Shown here piece after piece: positions 15,482 through 23,500 of a stretch of DNA of 26,991 nucleotides (position 1 is the first letter of the stretch; each line of letters opens with the position of its first letter). Both the position numbers and the translations under genes were made by a program. The notes beneath the pieces were generated by a model, which worked only from the letters and a program-made list of their open reading frames with translations, was not told the DNA's origin and made no database searches. The stretch comes from Fidelibacterota bacterium (GTDB lineage: Bacteria; Fidelibacterota; Marinisomatia; SCGC-AAA003-L08; D37C17): NCBI GenBank assembly GCA_002704685.1, contig PAHD01000011.1, forward strand, positions 31,820 to 58,810, written 5' to 3'.

Positions 15482-17082
15482 TGTCAAAAAATAATAAAAA
15501 TAATGAATATAAATCTTTATCAGGAAAAGATAATAAATCTTTTTATAAACCTAATGAAGCAGATAAAAGATATGACCAAAATCTTAATGATCCTGGTGAA
15601 TACCCTTATACACGTGGCATACATAACAGTATGTATAGAGGAAAATTATGGACCATGAGGCAATTTGCTGGTTTTGGTAAACCAGAAGAAACTAATGAAC
15701 GTTTTAAATTTCTACTAAATCAAGGACAAACAGGCCTATCAGTAGCTTTTGATATGCCAACCTTGATGGGCTATGATCCTGACCATGATTTTGCATTAGG
15801 TGAGGTGGGACATTGCGGTGTATCAGTATCTAATTTAAAAGATATGGAGCGTTTATTCGAAGGTATTGATTTGACTAAAGTTAGTGTATCCATGACAATT
15901 AATGGTCCTGCAATAATTATTTTTGCTTTTTACGTTGCCTTAGCAATAAAAAGAAATAATGATTTATCTTTATTAAATGGTACTTTGCAAAACGATATTC
16001 TGAAAGAATATATTGCACAAAAAGAATGGATATACCCTCCTAAAGAATCAATGAGAATTATAACTGATATGGTTTCATATTGTAAAAATAATTTACCTAG
16101 ATATAATACTATTTCAATAAGTGGATACCACATAAGAGAGGCGGGTTCTACTGCACAACAAGAATTAGCATTTACTTTAGCTAATGGATTTACTTACGTA
16201 GATCATTGTATTGAAGCAGGTTTAGATGTAGATGATTTTGTTCCAAGGTTTTCTTTTTTCTTTAATTCTCACTCAGATTTTTTTGAAGAAATAGCGAAAT
16301 ATAGAGCAGCAAGAAAAATTTGGTCAAATTTTATGAAGAATAAATATAAAGCTAAAAATCCTAAGTCCCATAAATTACGATTTCATACTCAAACAGCAGG
16401 TTGTTCATTAACTGCTCAACAACCAGAAAATAATATTACGCGAACATCTTTTCAAGCATTGTCTGCTGTCTTAGGTGGTACTCAATCTTTGCATACAAAC
16501 TCCATGGATGAGACATTAGCACTGCCTTCACAAAAAGCTGCTGAAATTGCTCTTAGAACACAGCAAATTTTAGCCCACGAAACAGGTGTTGCTAATGTTG
16601 CTGATCCTTTGGGAGGTTCATGGTATGTAGAAGAGTTAACAGAAAAGATGGAGAAAGATGTTCTTGAATATTTTAAAAAAATTGACAAAAGAGGTGGTGT
16701 TGTTGAATGTATTGAATCTGGATATTTGCAAAGAGAAATTGCTGATTCTTCAGCTGAATTAAATGAAAAAATTGATAGTAATCAAAGAATAATCGTTGGA
16801 ATGAATGATTATATTAATGAAAAAGAAGAAATAACTATACCAATATTAAAAATTTCTAATAAAGTTGAACAAGATCAGATAAAATTAATTAGTAATCTTA
16901 GAAAATCTAGAAATGATACTAAAGTTAAAGACAAATTAAAAAAAATAGAACAAACTTGTAAGACAAAACATAATTTACTTAGCCCAATAATTGAAGCAGT
17001 ATTAGAATATGCTACTCTAGGTGAGATTGTTGAATCAATGAAAAATGTTTTTGGTGATTGGCAGGAGAAATCAGTAATATGA
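15481..17082 (+). CDS. B12-dependent acyl-CoA mutase large subunit, isobutyryl-CoA-mutase-like
   Basis: This is the catalytic TIM-barrel subunit of a methylmalonyl/isobutyryl-CoA mutase that rearranges the carbon skeleton of acyl-CoAs by a radical mechanism with adenosylcobalamin. The 533 residues hold only the substrate domain; the DxHxxG cobalamin-binding domain is absent, so a separate small subunit is needed and is not adjacent. Family blocks are 'YPYTRGIHNSMYRGKLWTM', 'QGQTGLSVAFDMPT', 'SISGYHIREAG' with His217, and 'GGTQSLHTNS'. By alignment from memory to the P. shermanii enzyme, Tyr89 is Phe62 here ('RQFAGFG') and Arg207 is Gln180 ('AQKEWIYPP'). That pair marks isobutyryl-CoA mutase (IcmA), not methylmalonyl-CoA mutase. 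A homology search would probably name it methylmalonyl-CoA mutase. Confidence 0.85.
   Translation: MSKNNKNNEYKSLSGKDNKSFYKPNEADKRYDQNLNDPGEYPYTRGIHNSMYRGKLWTMRQFAGFGKPEETNERFKFLLNQGQTGLSVAFDMPTLMGYDPDHDFALGEVGHCGVSVSNLKDMERLFEGIDLTKVSVSMTINGPAIIIFAFYVALAIKRNNDLSLLNGTLQNDILKEYIAQKEWIYPPKESMRIITDMVSYCKNNLPRYNTISISGYHIREAGSTAQQELAFTLANGFTYVDHCIEAGLDVDDFVPRFSFFFNSHSDFFEEIAKYRAARKIWSNFMKNKYKAKNPKSHKLRFHTQTAGCSLTAQQPENNITRTSFQALSAVLGGTQSLHTNSMDETLALPSQKAAEIALRTQQILAHETGVANVADPLGGSWYVEELTEKMEKDVLEYFKKIDKRGGVVECIESGYLQREIADSSAELNEKIDSNQRIIVGMNDYINEKEEITIPILKISNKVEQDQIKLISNLRKSRNDTKVKDKLKKIEQTCKTKHNLLSPIIEAVLEYATLGEIVESMKNVFGDWQEKSVI
17063..17067 (+). promoter_or_regulatory. ribosome-binding site favouring ATG 17079
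   Basis: AGGAG is 11 bases before ATG 17079, which forms an ATGA overlap with the preceding stop. The in-frame TTG at 17058 precedes this site and is unlikely to be used. Confidence 0.55.
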
Positions 17083-18182
17083 AAAGTAATTATACTATTG
17101 GAGTTGAAGAAGAGTATATGCTTTGTGATAACGTTGGTGACTTAGCAAATAAAGCAAAATTTTTAATGAAAAATTTACCTAAAGATTTAACAGATAGATA
17201 TAGTTACGAACTTATTTTATCTGAGTTTGAATCAAATACTTCTGTCCACGATAACGTGTCTAATTGTTTATCTGAAATTAGTTTATTAAGAAATACAATT
17301 AATAATATTGCAAAAAAAAATAATTTTAAAATAGGTATCAGTGGAACTCATCCAACTGCTAGAACTGATGAACAAGAATTTGTTATTAATGATTCTTATA
17401 ACTGGGTTTCTGAACAATTAAAGTATTATGCTTCAAAAAATATAACTTTTTCAATTCATGTTCACATAGGCTTAAGTGATAAGGATAAATTAGTTAGCGT
17501 AACCAATACTCTTAGAAGGTGGATTTCTCCTCTTTTAGCATTATCAACAAATTCTCCTTTTTTTGAGGGTCAAAATACAGGTATGCTTTCTTCTAGAACC
17601 TTTCAGTTTGGTTTATTTCCTAGAACAGAAATACCATCTTTTTTGAATTCTTACAAGGATTATGAAGAAATTATAAATAAATATATTGAAACAAAAACCA
17701 TATCAAAACCTCGTCAGATTTGGTGGAAAATTAGGCCACATTATGATTACAATACTATTGAATTTAGAGTATGTGATGTTCAAAGGTCTCTTCAAAATAC
17801 AGAAATGATTATATCTTTAGTTCAAGCATTGGTTCGAAGTATTGTTATTAATAATGATTATAATCATGATTATTGCTATGAGTACCTAACAGATGGGCTT
17901 TGGAAAGCTTCTTCAAAAAATATGTCATGTAAAATAATAGATCCTTTAGATTCTAAATTACTAACTATGGAAGATATGATAGGTAGAATGATTGCATATA
18001 GTAAAAATTCTTTAGATTACTTTGGTAATTCTCATGTTATTAATACAGTTCAAAATATTATTAAAAATGGAACTGAAGCTAATGATCAAATTAAAGTATA
18101 TGATAAACATGGTTTTAAAAAATTAAAAAAATACTTAATGTCTTCCATTGATTATAATTACAAAAGGAGAAATTATGTCTAG
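17079..18182 (+). CDS. carboxylate-amine ligase, GCS2 / YbdK family
   Basis: Member of the glutamate-cysteine ligase type 2 family, which activates a carboxylate with ATP and joins it to an amine. Seen in the 367 residues are 'YTIGVEEEYML' (5-15) with the metal-binding acidic run, Glu49 and Glu51 in 'SEFESNTSVHDN', 'FSIHVHIGLSD' (124-134), 'ALSTNSPFFEGQNTGM' (154-169) and 'TIEFRVCDVQ' (226-235). These match the family plan of YbdK-like proteins. Substrates cannot be read off: YbdK has only weak glutamate-cysteine ligase activity, and many members act elsewhere. It overlaps the following dehydrogenase-like gene by eight bases, so the two proteins probably work together. I chose the start at ATG 17079. 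Confidence 0.85.
   Translation: MKSNYTIGVEEEYMLCDNVGDLANKAKFLMKNLPKDLTDRYSYELILSEFESNTSVHDNVSNCLSEISLLRNTINNIAKKNNFKIGISGTHPTARTDEQEFVINDSYNWVSEQLKYYASKNITFSIHVHIGLSDKDKLVSVTNTLRRWISPLLALSTNSPFFEGQNTGMLSSRTFQFGLFPRTEIPSFLNSYKDYEEIINKYIETKTISKPRQIWWKIRPHYDYNTIEFRVCDVQRSLQNTEMIISLVQALVRSIVINNDYNHDYCYEYLTDGLWKASSKNMSCKIIDPLDSKLLTMEDMIGRMIAYSKNSLDYFGNSHVINTVQNIIKNGTEANDQIKVYDKHGFKKLKKYLMSSIDYNYKRRNYV
18164..18169 (+). promoter_or_regulatory. strong ribosome-binding site for ATG 18175
   Basis: AAGGAG lies five bases before ATG 18175, inside the end of the ligase gene. It fixes that start over the in-frame upstream codons at 18148 and is one of the best Shine-Dalgarno matches in the window. Confidence 0.7.
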
Positions 18183-19245
18183 GAAAATTGTTCACGTAGT
18201 AGGTACTGGAACTATTGGAGAGCCGTTAATTGGATTATTGTGTGATTTTAAGGATGACCTTGGTATTGATGAGGTTACATTTCATAAAAATACACCATTA
18301 ACGACAGATAGATCTAAAGTACTTAATTTAATAAAAAAAAGAGGAGCAAGATTAACAACTCATGAGGATAAGTTTGATGGTTTTAATAATATTGGTCTTA
18401 ATCCTGACTTCAATACTGAAGAAGCAATTTCAAGAGCTTCTGTAGTAATAGATTGTACACCTAAAGGTTTTGGTCATATGAATAAAAATCAATATTATGA
18501 GAAATATGAAAAAAATACTCTAGGTTTTGTTGCTCAAGGGTCAGAATCTGGGTTTGGCAAGCGATATGCAAGAGGAATTAATGATGATGCTTTAAAAGTT
18601 GGTGAAGATAAATATATTCAAATTGTTTCTTGTAATACGCATAATTTATCAACCATTATAAACACACTAGTGTTAGATGAAGGAGATGATAATTTAGTTG
18701 AAGGTAAATTTACTTTAATCAGAAGATCTAATGATTTAAGTCAAACTTCAAGTTTTGTTCCATCACCTCAAGTTGGCTCACACAGCAGTGAAAGATTTGG
18801 AACACATCATGCTGAAGATGCATACAAACTATTTAAAACAATGGGATTAGATTTGAATTTGTACTCTTCAGCAATGAAGGTCAATTCCCAGTACATGCAT
18901 ATTTCTCATTTCTCTTTAAAAGTTAAAAATAAAACATCAATGACTAAAATTATTGATAAACTAGAAAAAAATGATAGAATTGCTTTGACAAACAAAATTA
19001 ATGCAAACGAAGTTTTCTCTTTTGGAAGAGATCATGGACACTTTGGTAGAATTTTGAATCAAGTTGTTATTCCTGTACCTTCACTCGCTATGATTAATGA
19101 TTATGAAATTACCGGTTTTAGCTTTACTCCACAAGATGGTAATTCAATACTTAGTTCAATATCAATAGCAGAGTGGTTTTTATATCCAAATTCATATGAA
19201 GATAAGATACAATGTTTAAAGCCATTGTTTTTTGATGAAGTCTAA
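18175..19245 (+). CDS. homologue of type II (archaeal) glyceraldehyde-3-phosphate dehydrogenase
   Basis: A 356-residue NAD(P)-dependent dehydrogenase-like protein. The Rossmann loop is 'VVGTGTIGEPL' (8-18). 'VIDCTPKGFGHMN' (91-103) parallels the archaeal 'DATPxGVG' loop, and 'IVSCNTHNLSTIINTL' (150-165) holds the likely catalytic Cys153. 'LIRRSNDLSQT' (181-191), 'FGTHHAEDAY' (208-217) and 'SQYMHISHF' (238-246) follow in the same order as the conserved 'RRaaDP', 'PSHHGPDV' and 'MHvHs' blocks of type II GAPDH as I recall them. This family is mainly archaeal and is distinct from ordinary bacterial GapA. Whether it acts on glyceraldehyde 3-phosphate or another phosphorylated or activated acid is unknown. 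Coupling to the ligase suggests a special pathway rather than central glycolysis. Its end overlaps tilS by 11 bases. Confidence 0.72.
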   Translation: MSRKIVHVVGTGTIGEPLIGLLCDFKDDLGIDEVTFHKNTPLTTDRSKVLNLIKKRGARLTTHEDKFDGFNNIGLNPDFNTEEAISRASVVIDCTPKGFGHMNKNQYYEKYEKNTLGFVAQGSESGFGKRYARGINDDALKVGEDKYIQIVSCNTHNLSTIINTLVLDEGDDNLVEGKFTLIRRSNDLSQTSSFVPSPQVGSHSSERFGTHHAEDAYKLFKTMGLDLNLYSSAMKVNSQYMHISHFSLKVKNKTSMTKIIDKLEKNDRIALTNKINANEVFSFGRDHGHFGRILNQVVIPVPSLAMINDYEITGFSFTPQDGNSILSSISIAEWFLYPNSYEDKIQCLKPLFFDEV

Positions 19246-20554
19246 AGTTAATGAAATATTTAAATATTTTTTAGATAATAAAATAAAAAATGTTTTATTA
19301 TCAATATCTAGTGGTGTAGATAGTTTAGTTTTATTACATGTTTTGTTAAGAACTAGAGAAATAAATAATAAATTAAATATTTCTTTATTTCATACTAATT
19401 ACAATTTTCATAATAAATCTAATGATGCAGAATTATTATGTCGACAGATATCTTCCAAATTTAATCTAAAACTCCATTTATTAAATAAAAAATTAAATAA
19501 TAAAAACTTTGAACATAATGCTAGAAAAATAAGGTATAACGAAATATTTAGACTTGTTAAGGAATATAATTACGATAAAGTTTTAACTGCTCATAATTAT
19601 AATGATCAATTAGAAACGCTTATAATGAAAGATAATGATAATGCAAATTGGATTTCTCGAATTGGAATTCGTAAAAAAAATCATTTATTATATAGACCAA
19701 TTTTAGATATTAATAAAAAACAAATATATAATTATGCAAAAAAAAATAACTTGATATGGATTGAAGATTCAACAAATAAAGATATATCATTCACGAGAAA
19801 TAAAATAAGATATTTAATTAGCAAAAACCGTTATAAGAAAATTTATTATAACAACTTGATAAAGTTAAAAAATAAATCTGATGTTAAATATTTTGATTAT
19901 TTAAATAAATTTAAAAAAAATAGTAAAGATTTTATTTTAAGGAAAAGTAAGTATTTTATTGAGATAAATTTAAATTTTTTAGATTTTTTCTCATCATTGG
20001 AAACCAAGCTTTTTTTTAACTATTTAGTTTCTAGTTCATTTAAAGATGAAGCATTAAAAATAACTGATTCTCATTGGTTTAATATTTACGAAATAATTAA
20101 AAATGGAAGAAATGGTATATCGATAAATCTTTCTAATAGAATTTTATTACAGAAAGAAAGGGGTAGTATTATCATATCAATTCCAAGAACCCTTAATAAT
20201 AAAATTCTAATTAATGATGAAAACGAAACCTATAATTGGTATGATTCTCATATTTCCTTTAAATCTTTTGAAAATAATGATATGAATATTGTGCCGATTA
20301 ATTTGATAAAGAATGGCTCTTATATATCACATTGGAAGAAAGGTGATAAAATTCGTTTAAAAAACTCAACAAAAAAAATTAGTGATATATTTATAAACAA
20401 TAAAATATCAAATTATGATAAATTGTACTACCCTGTAATAAGAGGTAATAAAGGAAATGTGATTTGTGTGCCTAACTTAGCAACTATGTATTATAGTAAG
20501 TTTAATAAATCTAAATGTTTATCATTAATAATGAAAAAGGGAGATTTAAAATGA
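19235..20554 (+). CDS. tilS: tRNA(Ile)-lysidine synthase
   Basis: TilS converts C34 of the CAU-anticodon tRNA-Ile to lysidine so that it reads AUA. The 439-residue protein has an N-terminal PP-loop ATPase, 'SISSGVDSLVLLH' (23-35), then 'TAHNYNDQLETL', 'LYRPILDI', 'WIEDSTNKDISFTRNKIRY', and a C-terminal domain with 'HWKKGDKIRLKNSTKKISDIF' and 'NVICVPNLA' typical of TilS_C. The loop departs from consensus: SGGxDS reads SSGVDS (Ser26, AGT at 19310-19312) and HxxDDQxET reads HNYNDQLET. The gene is exceptionally Lys/Asn/Ile-rich. TilS should be essential, so these are probably tolerated changes. I chose ATG 19235 over TTG 19232. Confidence 0.92.
   Translation: MKSKVNEIFKYFLDNKIKNVLLSISSGVDSLVLLHVLLRTREINNKLNISLFHTNYNFHNKSNDAELLCRQISSKFNLKLHLLNKKLNNKNFEHNARKIRYNEIFRLVKEYNYDKVLTAHNYNDQLETLIMKDNDNANWISRIGIRKKNHLLYRPILDINKKQIYNYAKKNNLIWIEDSTNKDISFTRNKIRYLISKNRYKKIYYNNLIKLKNKSDVKYFDYLNKFKKNSKDFILRKSKYFIEINLNFLDFFSSLETKLFFNYLVSSSFKDEALKITDSHWFNIYEIIKNGRNGISINLSNRILLQKERGSIIISIPRTLNNKILINDENETYNWYDSHISFKSFENNDMNIVPINLIKNGSYISHWKKGDKIRLKNSTKKISDIFINNKISNYDKLYYPVIRGNKGNVICVPNLATMYYSKFNKSKCLSLIMKKGDLK
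20538..20543 (+). promoter_or_regulatory. ribosome-binding site for the secreted protease at ATG 20551
   Basis: AGGGAG is seven bases before ATG 20551 and within the end of tilS. It excludes the in-frame ATG at 20515 that precedes it. The chosen start also puts Arg-Lys just ahead of a hydrophobic signal peptide. Confidence 0.6.
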
Positions 20555-23500
20555 TAAGAAAGAATATAATAAGCTTTATTTTGTTAATAAATTTTGTAAT
20601 TCCTAACTCAAATAATCATACTGTGTATACCAGTTTTGATATTATGGATTTAAGTGGATGTCCATCCTTGAAATCTGGTATAATCTCTAATGTTGTAATG
20701 TCATTTCCTACTCCTCATGGTAAAACAAAAAGTTTTCACATGTACAAATCATCAGTAATTCCAAGAGAACTAAGTGATAAATTTTCATCTATTTTAACTT
20801 ATACTGGAGTTGGTGTTGAATTCCCATCTGAAAGGGTTAGTTTGACTGTTAGTGAATCTTTCGTAAAAGCTATGATATTAAGTTCAGAAGGAAATATTTT
20901 TATTTCTAATTTAAACCAATCTGACCAATTTAGAGTTTCTTTTAATGAAAGTGATTTAGCGCTTGAGAATAATGAATTTAATTGTGGTAATACCATTTCT
21001 TCTAATAGTTCGATATTGCGTAATTTTGATAGTTGTATTGGAGAAAATGAACCATGTTATACAATGGGTGATAAATTAATTACCTATAGAATAGCGATGA
21101 TAATGACAACAGATGCAACTAATGCAGTTTCTGATGGTACCGTTCAAGGTGGTCTAACTTGGATTGCTTCAATGGTTAATCAGCTGAATTTACTTTGGAG
21201 AAGAGAGCTAGGCTTTGAATTTGTTCTTATCCCAAATCAAGATATTTTAATTTTTACAGATGATAATTTAACACCAGGTGGTGATGATGGTTTTACTTAC
21301 ACTTGGGATACCTGCACACAAGCTGATGGTGACCCTAAATATTGTGAACTTGGTAATGTTGAGCCATATCTGGATTCGGTAATAGGAGTTGGTGGTTTAA
21401 ATGCTCCAAGTGAATCACGTTTATGGGAGTATGGATTAGTTCTTAATCCTATTTATAATGGCGGTGTAGCACAGGCTCCAGGACCTATTTCTGCTAATAA
21501 TCCTGATTATGCTGTATTAAACCATGAACTTGGTCACAATCTAGGTTCAGCTCACAATATTACTATTGAAGGAGGGTACAGATGTACACTTGGTGGTACA
21601 ATAATGGGTTCAAGAACTAGAACATCTGATGGAGGTATAGGAGATCAATACTCTTTGCATACAATTGAGATGGGATATAAAAAATATAATGAACTCTTAA
21701 ATAATCCAATATATTCAAATACATATTCTTATTTAAATGGATATACAAGCATTCAATCAAATAATATTATACCAGAATTAAATGTTCCTAATTCCAATTT
21801 CTCAATACCAAAGGAAACGCCATTTTTATTAGAAGGAAGTTCAACTCCGAGTAATCCCAACTATTTATTTTCATGGGAGCAAAACGATCCATCCTCAGTA
21901 TCATATTGTATGGATTTAACTGGAGCTGCTGGGGAATGTTCAGGTTTATCTCCATGGCCATCAAATGAAGGGCCATTATTCGCAACAGTTGATCTAAGTC
22001 ATGAAGGTTATAAACGATATTTTCCTTCAATGAAAAGTTTATTAAATAATCAGTATTCTTCAACTACAGATGACTATGGTACAATCTTAACTGTTGAAAG
22101 GTTACCTTTCGCATCAAGAGATATTAATATGAGGTTGCAGGTTAGAACAAACGATCTTCAGTCAAGTGCAATTAATTTTAAAGGTGTTCAATTTTCTGTA
22201 GATGGAGATTCAGGTCCTTTTAGAGTTACTTCTCAAGCTGAGCCTATTTCATGGCCATCTGAATCAACTCAAACAATTACTTGGGATGTATCAAATACTA
22301 ATCAAGCTCCTGTAAATTGTTCTAATGTTGATATATATTTATCTAGAGATGCAGGAAGAAATTTTGATATGCTTCTTGCTGATGATGTATCAAATGATGG
22401 ATCACATGATATTGCTCTTCCTATGCTTGCTAATATAGATTCTTGCCGAATAATGGTAAAAGCTTCAGATAATATTTTCTTTGATATTAACAATGCTTAC
22501 ATAAGTATCACAAATACTCAAAATCCTAATATCTCTCTAGCTACAGATGTTATAAGTTTAGAGACAATATCTTCCAATACAGTTAATACTGAATTTACAC
22601 TAACAAATAGCGGTGAAAATGGTTCTGTTTTAGTTTATGATATTGGAATTATTGATAACATATTTTTATCTGAAGATTTTGATAATTTAACTTTAGATAA
22701 TACTCTTTCAACAACTGAATATAATTTACCAGAAAATTGGGAAAGATCATCAAATGGAAGAGGTTGGATTGTTGGAACAGAAGAAACAAGTGCATGGCCG
22801 TATGAAATGAGTGATTTGTATTTTGATATTCCAGATTGGTCAGGAGGAAATTATGTTTACACTGATGATGAACAATATAATATCTGTCCATCGTGTACTA
22901 CTGATTGTTCTTCTATAAATGGGTGTACTGATGGTAGTATGGATTTTTTAATTACTCCATTAATTACAATTCCAAGTCAATCATTAGCTGAATTATCTTT
23001 TGACTATTGGTTTAAATATACTATTGGAAATCAGCATTCTAATTCGATTCAAGTATATGATAATAATCATTGGATTAACCTTGATGTCTTAAGTCAAAGT
23101 TCAGATCAGTTTATAAAAAAATCATACAATTTAGAATCCTATGCTGGAAAAGAAATTAAAATAAGGTTTCATTCTGAGTCAGATGAATCAGGCGATGGTT
23201 TAGGGGGTGGTTGGGCCATTGATAATATTCTATTAAACTCAAACCCAAATTGGATTTCTACATCATCAAATTCGGGTAGCTTAATAGGCGGTGAAAGTGT
23301 AAGTATACCCTTGTTGATAAATACAAATGAATTTAATTATGGAGAAACCTACAGCACAAATATATTTATAAATGATTCAATCAATAACTTATCAGAACAA
23401 ATAAATTTATCTCTATGTTTTGGTGAATATGATCAATGTGGAATTTGCGGTGGAGGTAATACTCCAAATACTGGTTTTTGTGATTGTGAAGGAACACCTA

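Noticed and set aside
15481..17082. Plain methylmalonyl-CoA mutase assignment
   Set aside because: Overall similarity supports it, but the two carboxylate-binding residues are replaced by Phe and Gln, so the specific name is withheld.
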